In this document: positions 25,718-34,407 of the stretch, piece after piece
Layout of the letters: the number at the start of each line of letters is the position of its first letter
Numbering within the stretch: position 1 is the first letter of the stretch
From: Caminibacter pacificus
Lineage (GTDB): Bacteria > Campylobacterota > Campylobacteria > Campylobacterales > Nautiliaceae
Direction of reading: 5' to 3'
NCBI RefSeq assembly: GCF_003752135.1
Contig: NZ_RJVK01000001.1
Coordinates: 1-64,000, forward strand
DNA length: 64,000 nt
Translations under genes and position numbers: made by a program
The notes under the pieces: generated by a model
Seen by the model: only the letters and a program-made list of their open reading frames with translations
What the model was told of the DNA's origin: nothing
Database searches by the model: none

Positions 25718-26647
25718 ATGAAAATAGCGTTTTTCGAAGTAAAAGAAGAAGAGAAAGAATTTTTCGAAAAAAACCTAAAAAACGTCGATGCCGAAGTGTT
25801 CTTTTTCAAAGAAACGATAAACGAACATCAATTACCCGCCGATTATGACGTAATCTCAATTTTTATAAATTCGAAAATCACTTCCGAGATTCTTGATAAA
25901 CTACCGAGTCTTAAATACATTCAAACACGCTCCACAGGATATGATCATATCGATATTGTAGAGTGTTATAAAAGAAGGATAATTGTTAGTAATGTCAGAG
26001 GTTATGCTGGACCGGCTGTGGGGGAATTTGCTTACGGACTGCTTCTTGAAGCTATTAGAAAAATATATATTGCAATAAATAGGGTAAAAGAGGGCAATTT
26101 ATACTATAAAGACCTAAAAGGCATTGAAATAGAGGGTAAAACAATCGGTGTTTTGGGACTTGGTACGATAGGGTCTCAAATCGTTAAAATCGCTAAGGGA
26201 TTCGGAGCGAATACAATCGCGTATGTAAGACACAAAAAAGATATGGATGTAAAACAGACTCCCGTTTTAGAAGAAGTACTTGAAAACAGCGACTTTTTAT
26301 TTATCGCTTTGCCTTTAACTCCTGAAACTAAAAATTTAATAAACAAAGAAAATATTTCGCATTTTAGAGGTAAAGTAATCATTAATCCGGCAAGAGCAGA
26401 GATAATTCAAAAAGAAGTTTATGAAAATTTTGATGGAATAATAGCGGCGGACGTACTTCCTGAGAGGGATTTGGCAAAAAAAGAGAATATAATAGCAACG
26501 CCTCATATGGCTTATTACACCAAAGAAGCTCTTAGAAGAATAATGCAAATATCACTAAATAATTTATTGGATTTTCTAAGCGGAAGAAAACCGAGACACT
26601 GCTTAAAAGAAGAATGCGTTAAAAATTATCATAATTGCAAAGGATAA
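25718..26647 (+). CDS. D-isomer-specific 2-hydroxyacid dehydrogenase
   Basis: The 309 residues form the two-domain formate/glycerate-dehydrogenase fold. NAD binding is at GVLGLGTIGSQIVK (about 146-159). Catalytic residues look to be the Arg in INPARAEI, the Glu/Asp near ADVLPERDLA, and the His in ATPHMAYYT. TRSTGYDHID is the substrate loop. It likely interconverts a 2-keto acid and D-2-hydroxy acid such as D-lactate. It is driven by a consensus promoter and reaches into the next cytochrome gene with no gap. The physiological substrate is unknown. Confidence 0.88.
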   Translation: MKIAFFEVKEEEKEFFEKNLKNVDAEVFFFKETINEHQLPADYDVISIFINSKITSEILDKLPSLKYIQTRSTGYDHIDIVECYKRRIIVSNVRGYAGPAVGEFAYGLLLEAIRKIYIAINRVKEGNLYYKDLKGIEIEGKTIGVLGLGTIGSQIVKIAKGFGANTIAYVRHKKDMDVKQTPVLEEVLENSDFLFIALPLTPETKNLINKENISHFRGKVIINPARAEIIQKEVYENFDGIIAADVLPERDLAKKENIIATPHMAYYTKEALRRIMQISLNNLLDFLSGRKPRHCLKEECVKNYHNCKG

Positions 26648-26649
26648 AA

Positions 26650-26988
26650 GTGAAGAAATCAATTTTGTTTTTATTTATGGCGGTTGCATTCGGGTGTGAG
26701 AGCGATTGTATTACGTGTCATCCGAAACTAAAAGAGCTTTATAATCCCAAAAACAGATATTACAAACAACATGCTTTTTTAAGAGATTGTACCAAATGTC
26801 ATAAATCTCATCCCACAAAGGGTGAGGATAAATGCGGAGCGGATTGTTTTGATTGCCACAGCAGAGAAAAGCTTATAAACACTCCTATTCCAGATCACCA
26901 AAAACTAAAAACCTGTACTAAATGTCATACGAGTGAGAAACTTTATGAAGAACTAAAACCGGGAGGAAGTTGGTTGAAATTACAATGA
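26650..26988 (+). CDS. Small exported tetraheme cytochrome c
   Basis: The 112-residue protein has a signal peptide (KKSILFLFMAVAFG) and four CxxCH heme sites: CITCH, CTKCH, CFDCH and CTKCH, at about 20, 52, 72 and 94. Additional His residues between them could be distal ligands. It probably carries electrons in the periplasm. The start is GTG 26650, a few bases after AAAGGA; the longer reading from 26635 overlaps the dehydrogenase gene and hides the ribosome site. Co-transcription with the dehydrogenase suggests a functional link but does not prove one. Confidence 0.85.
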   Translation: MKKSILFLFMAVAFGCESDCITCHPKLKELYNPKNRYYKQHAFLRDCTKCHKSHPTKGEDKCGADCFDCHSREKLINTPIPDHQKLKTCTKCHTSEKLYEELKPGGSWLKLQ

Positions 26989-27016
26989 TTTTACATTCCC
27001 ATTTTTTCCTCCTTTT

Positions 27017-28432
27017 TTATTTTATATCGGTAAATTTTTTTATTATTTTAATAATTTCTTTTTTATTTATTTTATGGTTTGTACCTTTATAGATGTTTTC
27101 TTCGAGTTTTTGAAGAATCTCTTTTATTTCCGGAATGTCGCTATAAGGTATCAGCAAGTTAAATAGTTCTTTTTGGTCGGCTTTTTTTATTTTTGAGAAG
27201 ATATCGTCTTTTTTCTCTTTTGAGGTTATTTTAGAAATAAAATACCCAAGTCCGATTCCCAAAACGATTAAAATTAAATAAATAGCGTATTCGTAATAGT
27301 TTTTTTTGTTTTCGGTGTGTTGTTTTGTAGGTTTTGTTGATGTTTTCGTAACGGGCGGTTTTGGTGTTGTTATAGGTTTTGCACCTATGACTTTGACTTT
27401 TATAGGATTAGTCGAGATTACGTTTAGGGTGCCGTTATACTCTTTTAATTTGATTGGAGGAATGGTGTAGTCGTTATCGGCAATGATTGTGAATTTTTTG
27501 GTATACGTACCGCAAAGTTCGTTATCTACGATAGAGATGTTCGTATCCGCTTTTGATGCGTAAATAGTGGTATTCGGAATATCGAGTTTAAAATCGGGTA
27601 AGTCGTTAAAATCTCCGCAACCTTCTACTTTTAAGATAGCCGTATTGGGTTCGCCGGCATTTATTATATTTTTTGCTTTTAAAGAGATTTTAAAATCCCC
27701 GTAAACGCTGTCGTTAGGTATCGGATTTACTTTTACTTTTATTTGATTTGAGTATATTGTTTTATATTTTAAACTTGAGACGCTGAGGTTAAAAAACGGG
27801 TCGTTAAACGGATTTTCTTTTACTAAAATACCGATATTCGCCATTAACGGCCCTATTGTGAATTCTCCGGACTTTAGAGGTGTTATTAAAAATTTATATT
27901 CTGCTTCGGTATCGGTTGCCGTTTTTAAGATTTCTTGGACTAAAAAACCTTTTATTTGAGGTTTTTGAAGCTGAATGGATTCTACGGGCGGTTTATAATG
28001 TAATTTGACGTCAAGAATCGCACTTTGGCCTAAATAGAGATTTTTTTTGGATAGGTTGATATCAAGAGTATAGTCTCCTTTTGTCTGTTTCGGAGTTTTT
28101 ACTATAATATGAATCGGTTTTGTTGTATAAACTTTTCCGTCGATTATAACGCTAAAAGAAGGAATCGTTAAGTTTTTATCGGGTACGATAATGTAGCTTT
28201 TTGAGAGACTCTCGCTCATAGCTCCGTTTATTACTTCTATATTGCTTACAAGCGAAGTTCCGATAATGTTATATCCGTCTATGTTGTTTATTTGAGGAAA
28301 TTTGATATCTTTTCCGGTGGCGGTTATGGTTATTATAAGTTCTTCTCCTTTTGTCAGCTCTTTTTTATTTACTTTGACACTGACGTTTGCAAGTAGCAAT
28401 AAAGGGAGAAGAAAAAGTATCAGTTTTTTCAT
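27017..28432 (-). CDS. batD: BatD-family membrane protein
   Basis: The 471 residues have a signal peptide (KKLILFLLPLLLLANVSV), several beta-sandwich repeats in the periplasm (SVKVNKKELTKGEELIITITA at the start is the typical BatD opening), a Pro/Thr/Lys linker at about 350-375, one membrane helix (YAIYLILIVLGIGLGYFI) and a cytoplasmic helical tail. It is the last gene of the moxR-bat operon. Bat proteins were named for aerotolerance in Bacteroides; their molecular role is still open. Confidence 0.9.
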   Translation of the reverse strand: MKKLILFLLPLLLLANVSVKVNKKELTKGEELIITITATGKDIKFPQINNIDGYNIIGTSLVSNIEVINGAMSESLSKSYIIVPDKNLTIPSFSVIIDGKVYTTKPIHIIVKTPKQTKGDYTLDINLSKKNLYLGQSAILDVKLHYKPPVESIQLQKPQIKGFLVQEILKTATDTEAEYKFLITPLKSGEFTIGPLMANIGILVKENPFNDPFFNLSVSSLKYKTIYSNQIKVKVNPIPNDSVYGDFKISLKAKNIINAGEPNTAILKVEGCGDFNDLPDFKLDIPNTTIYASKADTNISIVDNELCGTYTKKFTIIADNDYTIPPIKLKEYNGTLNVISTNPIKVKVIGAKPITTPKPPVTKTSTKPTKQHTENKKNYYEYAIYLILIVLGIGLGYFISKITSKEKKDDIFSKIKKADQKELFNLLIPYSDIPEIKEILQKLEENIYKGTNHKINKKEIIKIIKKFTDIK

Positions 28433-29268
28433 TCTTGGCTCCTTAATGGAATGAGTAGGCTGTTAAATTGTAAATTTTTCAGCGCTTTTTCGTAAAATTT
28501 CATTCTTAAATCCGTCGTATTGGATTCTTTTACGCTTAATGTTTTTTGATTCGGCTTTTTATTTTCGTTTTTGAATTTTGAAATTTTTTGATTCACGGCG
28601 AACTTTTTATTTTGTTCTTTTTTTTCGTTGTTTTTGTTTTGTTTTTTTTGATTTTTATTTTGGTTTTGGTTATTTTTTTGCTGATTTTCTTTTTGTTTAT
28701 TGTTTTTATTTTTATTTGCGTCTGAATTTTTGTTTTGATTTTGTTTTTTATTGTTTTTTTGGTTTTGTTCGTTTTTATTTTGATTTTTTTTGTTTTGATT
28801 ATTATTTTGTTTTTTGTTTTCTTTGTTGTTTTTATTTTTATTATTTTTTTGTTTGTTGTTTTTTTGCTTTTGTTTTTGTTTAGGCGGTTTTTTCTTTAAT
28901 AATTTTTCTAAAAGTTTTAGATTATATTGTGCGTCTTTGTCTTTTTTGATTTTTAGCGCTTTTTTATAAAGCTCTATAGCTTTTTGAAACATACCGAGTT
29001 TTGCATATGCATTTGCCATATTATAGAGCTTGTCGAATTGTAACTTTTTATCATTAATTTTAGAGTAAATCTCAATAGCTTTTTTATAATCTCCGGCTTT
29101 ATAATAGCTGTTTGCCGCATCAAGAAGTGCTTTTTGAGAGTCTATTTTTAAATATTCTTTTGCCGCTTTTAAGTAATCTTTTTTTTGAAAAAACTCATCC
29201 GCTTTTTTTATCGTAAAATAGTCAAACGCAAAAAGCGGCACGAAAAGAAAAATTAAAAAATATCTCAT
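28429..29268 (-). CDS. BatC/BatE-like TPR protein with K/N/Q tract
   Basis: The 279 residues have a signal peptide or anchor (RYFLIFLFVPLFAFDYF) and about three TPR units between residues 22 and 122 (KADEFFQKKDYLKAAKEYL, AANSYYKAGDYKKAIEIY, YNMANAYAKLGMFQKAIELY). Residues about 125-222 (DNA 28603-28896) are almost only Lys, Asn and Gln. The tail ends with a short leucine-containing segment. This TPR position between BatB and BatD matches BatC/BatE. The tract is probably disordered and could vary in length between strains. Confidence 0.85.
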   Translation of the reverse strand: MRYFLIFLFVPLFAFDYFTIKKADEFFQKKDYLKAAKEYLKIDSQKALLDAANSYYKAGDYKKAIEIYSKINDKKLQFDKLYNMANAYAKLGMFQKAIELYKKALKIKKDKDAQYNLKLLEKLLKKKPPKQKQKQKNNKQKNNKNKNNKENKKQNNNQNKKNQNKNEQNQKNNKKQNQNKNSDANKNKNNKQKENQQKNNQNQNKNQKKQNKNNEKKEQNKKFAVNQKISKFKNENKKPNQKTLSVKESNTTDLRMKFYEKALKNLQFNSLLIPLRSQE

Positions 29269-30068
29269 TTTTTAATCCTTATTGAAAAACTTGCTATAAA
29301 AATCAAAAGAATAGCTATAAAAAGCGGATAATAAAAGAGCTCTTTTTGTTTTTTAATGGTAATTTCTTTTGATTTGCTGATTTTATTTATTTCGTTTGCT
29401 ATTTGTATAACGTCTTGGTCGGAGTAGCTAAAATGAACGCCCTCTTGTGAAGTTTTGAATAATTCTCCGTCGATTACGCATGTTTTGCTGCCGACGATAT
29501 AATTAATCGTATTTTGAAATTTCGGAGCTTTATAAGAGATTGTAAGAAATACTCTTGGCTTTTGAGCAATGTTTTTTGCGGTTTTGAACGCTTCTAAAAA
29601 GTTGCTATCACCTCTAAAGAGGTCTTTTTTGCTGACATGTGAGAGCAAATAAAGAATAGAAGAATAATCCGTCGTCAAAGGCGATAGCAAATAAGGATTT
29701 TCACCTACCAATATTAAAGCTACGTTTTGGTATTTTAGGTGTTTGAATAAAACTTTCAGTTTATTTACGGCGGCTTCGTATCTGTTTGGATATATGTCTT
29801 TGCATACCATACCTTTTGAGATATCCAATAAAATTACCAAATTAAGATTTGAAACTTTCACTTTTTGAGAAGAGTTTAAGATTACCGGTCTTGCAAGCGC
29901 TATAATCAAAAAAATATAAGCTAAAATAAAAACAGAAAATCTTCTTTTTTTGGTAAATTTGTTTTTTATAATTACTTTTTTGTTTATTTGTAATGTTTTT
30001 GACCTTATCGCAAAAAAAAGAGGAATAAAAATCAAAAGCAAAAAAGCCCAAAAGTTTAGAAATTCCAT
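29265..30068 (-). CDS. batB: BatB-like von Willebrand A protein
   Basis: The 267 residues have an N-terminal membrane helix, a second at 50-65, a VWA domain and a C-terminal helix (LFYYPLFIAILLIFIASF). The MIDAS metal site reads DISKG (in VILLDISKGMVCKD) instead of DxSxS, so the third ligand is Gly and metal binding may be weak. LLSPLTTDYSSILYLL and VFLTISYKAPKF follow. It overlaps batA by 13 bases and the TPR gene by 4. Confidence 0.88.
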   Translation of the reverse strand: MEFLNFWAFLLLIFIPLFFAIRSKTLQINKKVIIKNKFTKKRRFSVFILAYIFLIIALARPVILNSSQKVKVSNLNLVILLDISKGMVCKDIYPNRYEAAVNKLKVLFKHLKYQNVALILVGENPYLLSPLTTDYSSILYLLSHVSKKDLFRGDSNFLEAFKTAKNIAQKPRVFLTISYKAPKFQNTINYIVGSKTCVIDGELFKTSQEGVHFSYSDQDVIQIANEINKISKSKEITIKKQKELFYYPLFIAILLIFIASFSIRIKK

Positions 30069-30925
30069 ATTTTTCTCCTATAATCGAATAAAAAGAAGAT
30101 AAAAAGTATAATCCCGGCAATTAACGGATAGAAAAAGTAATACTCTTTTTGGATTATGATATTGCTTGCTACTTTTGATTTTTCGAGTTTGTTTATTTGT
30201 CTATATACTTCTTTTAGTTCGTTTGCGTTTGTGAGATAAAAAAATTTACCTCCCGTTGATTTGGCTATTTTTTCGAGTACCGCCGCATCGACATCCGGAC
30301 CTAAGCCTATAGTATAGACCTTTATGTGAGCTTTTTTTAATTTTTTTAGTGCTATATCAAGAGGCGTGATACTTGAGTTGTCTTTTCCGTCGGTGATGAG
30401 TATTGCTATTTTATTTTTGGCGTGGGAGTTTTTAAAAAGTGTTGTGGATAAAAATAGAGCGTCATAAATAGCAGTTCTACCACCGGCTATTCCGACATAA
30501 ATTCTTTTTAGTATTTCATTAAAACTTTTTTTATCGAATGTCAAAGGAGAAGCGATATAAGCGATATTTCCGAATACTACGAGTCCGATTCTGTCGTTTT
30601 TTCTTTTTGTGGCGAAATCCGAAATAATCGCTTTTGCATTTTCTATTTTTCCGTACTCTCCCATAGACCCGCTGGTATCTAAAATCGTTACGATATCGTA
30701 TCCTAAATTATTGTTTGTTTTTAATATTTTCGTTTTAACGGGCGAAGCCAATGCAATAGATAAAAGAGTGATAATCAAAATTTCAAAAAAAGATATTTTA
30801 TTTTTTATTTTGTCAAAATAGCTCGCATTCGGAAAAATAAGCGCTTCCGTTTTTGCCGGACATAAAATCTTGCAAACTATAAATAAAATCGGTATCAAAA
30901 GGAAAAAAGGATACTCAAGACTCAT
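30056..30925 (-). CDS. batA: BatA-like von Willebrand A protein
   Basis: The 289 residues have two N-terminal membrane helices, a VWA domain from about 78 and a C-terminal helix. The MIDAS is intact: DTSGSM in TILDTSGSMGEYGK, the Thr in GGRTAIYDALFLS, and the Asp in AILITDGKDNSS. It probably pairs with BatB in a membrane complex assembled by the MoxR ATPase. It overlaps the small gene upstream by 11 bases. Confidence 0.92.
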   Translation of the reverse strand: MSLEYPFFLLIPILFIVCKILCPAKTEALIFPNASYFDKIKNKISFFEILIITLLSIALASPVKTKILKTNNNLGYDIVTILDTSGSMGEYGKIENAKAIISDFATKRKNDRIGLVVFGNIAYIASPLTFDKKSFNEILKRIYVGIAGGRTAIYDALFLSTTLFKNSHAKNKIAILITDGKDNSSITPLDIALKKLKKAHIKVYTIGLGPDVDAAVLEKIAKSTGGKFFYLTNANELKEVYRQINKLEKSKVASNIIIQKEYYFFYPLIAGIILFIFFLFDYRRKIWNF

Positions 30926-31292
30926 CGCATAACCTTATAAACTCTTTAATCATCTCTTTTATTTTTTCATCTATAGGTGGGACGTTCGGTTTGTATTTGT
31001 ATTTTTGAAGTTCGTTTTCTATAAGCTCGAAAAGTTCTTTGTTGTTCTCATTGATTAAATTTTTAGCGATAGGAGCGAAATTATAAGCCACTTTTTTAGG
31101 ATTTGAGTAATCAAGCTCTTTTAGCTTTTTAATGAGTAGTTTTTTAGGATTTGGGGTTTTGAATTTTTTGTATAGTTTGTATCCCAAAAAAATCGATACC
31201 AAAACCACTATAAAAACAACGAAAAGAAAGATATAAAAGTTATAATCTATTATTTCGACGTTTGGTTTTATATCTTTTATAGGCACGTTCAT
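30915..31292 (-). CDS. Bat-operon small membrane protein (DUF4381-like)
   Basis: The 125 residues have one membrane helix (FYIFLFVVFIVVLVSIFLGY, about 22-41) and a cytoplasmic helical domain rich in Lys/Glu. Its place between the DUF58 gene and batA and its one-helix layout fit the DUF4381 family often found there. It overlaps both neighbours by a few bases. Assignment is by context and layout. Confidence 0.75.
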   Translation of the reverse strand: MNVPIKDIKPNVEIIDYNFYIFLFVVFIVVLVSIFLGYKLYKKFKTPNPKKLLIKKLKELDYSNPKKVAYNFAPIAKNLINENNKELFELIENELQKYKYKPNVPPIDEKIKEMIKEFIRLCDES

Positions 31293-32092
31293 CTCATAAG
31301 CTCCATAAGTTTCATAAAGCTATCTTCGTGAGTGTATATTTTTTTGTATTTTATTTTCTCTTTTAATAAAAACTCTTCGAACTTTTTATCGTTTTGTAAG
31401 ATATCTTTTTTGTATTTTTCTATTTGGGATTTGTTTAGGTTCGTTGTGACGTTTTTTAAGGTATGAGGGTCTAAAAGCTCTATTTCTCCAAGGGTGCTCG
31501 GATTTTCTTCGAATTTGTCTCTTACCCAAAGGACGTAAGTTTCGTGTTTTAGTTTGTGTAAAGGCGGATGTTTGTAAAAATCTCCTATTAAAAACAGAAG
31601 TGATTTTTGAAACTTATTAAGATAATCGATAAAGCTAAAATCGTACTCTTTTTTTAAATATTCGCATTCCAAAATTTTTTCAACGAAAATAGGGATGTTT
31701 TTTTGAGATTTTGTCGGTTTTAGGTGAGTTAGAGGTTTTTTTTCATATAACAAAAGACTGACTTTATCATCGAAAAGTACGGCGCTATAGCCTAAAATAG
31801 CGGCAATTTCGGCAATTGTTTCTGTTTTTAGCGTTTTGGTGCCGAAATATAAGCTTCCGTCCACTAAAATCGTGATAATTACGTTTAGTTCTCTCTCTTC
31901 TTCAAATTCTTTAATCAGAGGTTTTTGAAATTTAGCACTTCTTTTCCAATCTATTCTTTTGGCGTCCTCGTTGTATTGGTACTCTCTTAGTTCTTTAAAA
32001 TCAAGACCTATTCCTTTAAAAGGAGAGGTGTGTCGTCCGGCGAAATTACCGAATACTTTCTGTTTTGCTTTTAAAGTAACGGTTTTAATCAT
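31289..32092 (-). CDS. DUF58 domain protein
   Basis: The 267 residues contain the DUF58 signature DFKELREYQYNEDAKRIDWK (about 32-51), followed by SAKFQKPLIKEFEEERE and a degenerate VWA-like domain starting IITILVDGSLYF. These cytoplasmic proteins regularly follow moxR. It overlaps moxR by ATGA. The function is thought to be as an adaptor for the MoxR ATPase. Confidence 0.92.
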   Translation of the reverse strand: MIKTVTLKAKQKVFGNFAGRHTSPFKGIGLDFKELREYQYNEDAKRIDWKRSAKFQKPLIKEFEEERELNVIITILVDGSLYFGTKTLKTETIAEIAAILGYSAVLFDDKVSLLLYEKKPLTHLKPTKSQKNIPIFVEKILECEYLKKEYDFSFIDYLNKFQKSLLFLIGDFYKHPPLHKLKHETYVLWVRDKFEENPSTLGEIELLDPHTLKNVTTNLNKSQIEKYKKDILQNDKKFEEFLLKEKIKYKKIYTHEDSFMKLMELMR

Positions 32093-33015
32093 GGTATAGG
32101 GATGATTTCGAGTATTTTTTTGATAATTTCGTCGCTTGTCACTTCGTCGGCTTGGGCTTTATAATTTAAGATAATTCTGTGTCTTAACACTTCGGGCGCC
32201 ACTTCAATAATATCCATAGGCGTTACGTAATCTTTTTCTTTTAGCATTGCGTTTGCTTTGCTTGCGTTTACGAGTGAGATAGTGGCTCTCGGGCTTGCAC
32301 CAAGCTCGATATATTCTTTTATTTCGTTTAAAGGATGGCGGGTATAATCTACTATTCTTGCTATATATTTAATAAGCTCGTCGTCGATGTGGATGTTTTT
32401 GTGCATTTCTTGGAATTTGAAAATATCTTCTTTTGAGAGGATTTTATTTATTGCAGGAGGGTTTTGTAACATTTTTACGATTTTTACTTCATCGTCTAAT
32501 GAGTTATATCCGACTTTTACTTTTAACATAAATCTATCAAGTTGCGCTTCAGGCAGTGGGTAAGTACCTTCTTGTTCTATAGGGTTTTGGGTCGCAAGTA
32601 CCATAAACGGAGAAGGAAGTTTGAAGCTCTCTTCCGCAATAGTCACCTGACGCTCTTGCATAGCTTCAAGCAAAGCCGATTGAACTTTTGCGGGAGCTCT
32701 ATTTATTTCGTCGGCTAAGATTAAGTTTGCGAAAATAGGACCTTTTTTTATTTGAAATTCGTTTGTTTTAGGATTGTATATTTCTACTCCGGTTATGTCA
32801 CTTGGTAGAAGGTCGGGTGTGAATTGGATTCTTTTAAATGATAAATCGCAGACTATTCCCAAAGTTTTTACGGCTGTCGTTTTTGCGATTCCGGGTACGC
32901 CTTCTATTAATATATGTCCGTTTGTAATCAGACCTATTAACATAGAATTGATAAGCTTTTCGTGACCGATGATAGCTTTTTGAATTTCTTGTTTGGCAAG
33001 TAGTAGTTTTTCCAT
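32089..33015 (-). CDS. moxR: MoxR-family AAA+ ATPase
   Basis: The 308 residues show Walker A EGVPGIAKTTAVK (about 38-50), Walker B LILADEINRAPAKVQSALLE, sensor 1 LATQNPIEQEGTYPLPEAQLDRF, and the C-terminal lid GASPRATISLV. MoxR ATPases act as chaperones that load metals or assemble VWA proteins, here probably BatA/BatB. It is the first gene of the seven-gene operon, divergent from the tRNA cluster. Confidence 0.95.
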   Translation of the reverse strand: MEKLLLAKQEIQKAIIGHEKLINSMLIGLITNGHILIEGVPGIAKTTAVKTLGIVCDLSFKRIQFTPDLLPSDITGVEIYNPKTNEFQIKKGPIFANLILADEINRAPAKVQSALLEAMQERQVTIAEESFKLPSPFMVLATQNPIEQEGTYPLPEAQLDRFMLKVKVGYNSLDDEVKIVKMLQNPPAINKILSKEDIFKFQEMHKNIHIDDELIKYIARIVDYTRHPLNEIKEYIELGASPRATISLVNASKANAMLKEKDYVTPMDIIEVAPEVLRHRIILNYKAQADEVTSDEIIKKILEIIPIP

Positions 33016-33102
33016 ACAAATCCTTTTTTAAGTATGGGAAATTATAAGAGGTTATTGTTAATATATGATTAAAAGAAATTTTTGAAAATTTTTTCAAAAA
33101 AG

Positions 33103-33133
33103 TCTTGACTTAGGAAAAGTTTTTCCTTATAAT
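33103..33133 (+). promoter_or_regulatory. Promoter of the tRNA cluster
   Basis: TTGACT (33103) and TATAAT (about 33128-33133) lie 37 bases before tRNA-Lys. The spacer is 18-19 bases by my count, slightly long. It is one of the few promoters here with a recognisable -35. Confidence 0.65.
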
Positions 33134-33169
33134 TTCACCCACACAACGACAAGTTGTGAGAATAAAGAT

Positions 33170-33245
33170 GACCCGTTAGCTCAGTCGGTAGAGCATCTGC
33201 CTTTTAAGCAGAGGGCCGCTGGTTCGAATCCAGCACGGGTCACCA
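33170..33245 (+). tRNA. tRNA-Lys (UUU)
   Basis: A complete cloverleaf: acceptor GACCCGT pairs with ACGGGTC, the anticodon loop CTTTTAA holds TTT, the T loop is GGTTCGAATCC, and CCA is encoded. It is first of four tRNAs in tandem. Confidence 0.97.
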
Positions 33246-33248
33246 TCT

Positions 33249-33324
33249 GTCCCCATCGTCTAGTGGTCTAGGATACCGCCCTTTCACGGCGGCGACACGG
33301 GTTCGAATCCCGTTGGGGATGCCA
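33249..33324 (+). tRNA. tRNA-Glu (UUC)
   Basis: The acceptor GTCCCCA pairs with TGGGGAT (the first pair is a G-U). The anticodon loop CTTTCAC gives TTC. GGTTCGAATCC and an encoded CCA are present. Confidence 0.97.
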
Positions 33325-33330
33325 CTTTTC

Positions 33331-33406
33331 GGTCGCTTAGCTCAGCTGGGAGAGCACCAGCCTTACAAGCTGGGGGTCGCAGGTTCGAGCCCTGCAGCGA
33401 CCACCA
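33331..33406 (+). tRNA. tRNA-Val (UAC)
   Basis: The acceptor GGTCGCT pairs with AGCGACC. The anticodon loop CTTACAA gives TAC. The T loop GGTTCGAGCC and an encoded CCA are present. Confidence 0.97.
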
Positions 33407-33409
33407 TGC

Positions 33410-33486
<77 letters not shown>

Positions 33487-33594
33487 TCAAAATTCATTCA
33501 TCGTTTAAATCCTCAGACACTTTTTATAAAGTCCTTCTTCATAGTTTTGTATTCAATCGACCGGTTTAATCGATTCGAAAAAAGAAAAAGAGGC

Positions 33595-33909
33595 TTAATT
33601 ACAATCCGTAAACCTCATAAGTACGCTTTTTTGCTTTCCGATGTAAATAAATTCTATTTGATATCCCTCTTTTAGAAGTTTTTTGACTACCGGCTTTTGG
33701 CATAACTCTTTTTTTGCATTTTCGAATGTAGGTTTGATTCTGTCTATATTTATACCTTGTAGAGGTTGTGCGTATGTGAAGATTTTGTTTTGTTTATCTA
33801 TAAAACTTGCAAAAACTTTGTCGTTTTTTATTCTATTATCTACAACTAAATATATGTTTTGAGCAAATAGAGTCCCGATTGTTAGGGCGGTTAAAAGTAT
33901 CTTTTTCAT
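33595..33909 (-). CDS. Small exported protein, unknown function
   Basis: The 104 residues have a clear signal peptide (KKILLTALTIGTLFAQN) and a small soluble domain with two Cys (KKELCQKP and the C-terminal FTDCN) that could form a disulfide. The start ATG is preceded by AAAAGGAG. I recognise no family. It is divergent from the lipoprotein gene at 33970. Confidence 0.8.
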   Translation of the reverse strand: MKKILLTALTIGTLFAQNIYLVVDNRIKNDKVFASFIDKQNKIFTYAQPLQGINIDRIKPTFENAKKELCQKPVVKKLLKEGYQIEFIYIGKQKSVLMRFTDCN

Positions 33910-33969
33910 TTTTTCTCCTTTTTATTCAAATTATAACATTATGCTATAATTTTTCAAAAAAGGCGGAGT

Positions 33970-34407
33970 ATGAAAAAATTGATTCTTTTAGTAATGACGG
34001 GGATGATGTTTGTCTTTACCGGATGTACTCAAATGTATAATTCAAACGAAGTTGCGTTAAGTGACGTAAATACGGAGCTTACTTATCAAACCGGAGTGGT
34101 TACGGGTGTCAAAAACGTAGTGATAAAAGATAACGGAAGCGGTGTTTTTGTAGGAGCTTATACGGGAACGGTGCTTGGTAGTATGTTCGGAAGAGGTAAG
34201 GGCAATATATTATCGACTCTGCTTGGAGGATTAACGGGTGCTCTTGTAGGGTACGAAGCCGATAAGGCTAACGCGCAAGAGCTTTTTGTCAGACTTGATA
34301 ACGGCAAAAATGTCGTAGTAATTGTAAAAGGCGTAAATATTCACAAAGGCGATAGAATAAGAATCATAAAAAGAGGAAGTAAAATAGTTAGGGTTGAAAA
34401 AATATGA
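33970..34407 (+). CDS. Glycine-zipper outer-membrane lipoprotein (SlyB-like)
   Basis: The 145 residues have a lipoprotein signal (MFVFTGC, Cys at 19) and a Gly-rich two-helix zipper (GVFVGAYTGTVLGSMFG ... LLGGLTGALVGYEADK, about 56-98). A small beta part (ELFVRLDNGKNVVVIVKG) follows. This is the Rickettsia 17 kDa / SlyB architecture, which stabilises outer membranes. It overlaps the next gene by ATGA. Confidence 0.88.
   Translation: MKKLILLVMTGMMFVFTGCTQMYNSNEVALSDVNTELTYQTGVVTGVKNVVIKDNGSGVFVGAYTGTVLGSMFGRGKGNILSTLLGGLTGALVGYEADKANAQELFVRLDNGKNVVVIVKGVNIHKGDRIRIIKRGSKIVRVEKI

Noticed and set aside
28578-28883. Phe/Tyr/Cys-rich open frame on the plus strand
   Set aside because: It is the shadow of the Lys/Asn/Gln tract of the TPR gene on the other strand.
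33555-33575. AATCGA/TCGATT hairpin as terminator of the tRNA cluster
   Set aside because: The stem is only six base pairs and is followed by A-rich rather than T-rich sequence on the plus strand.
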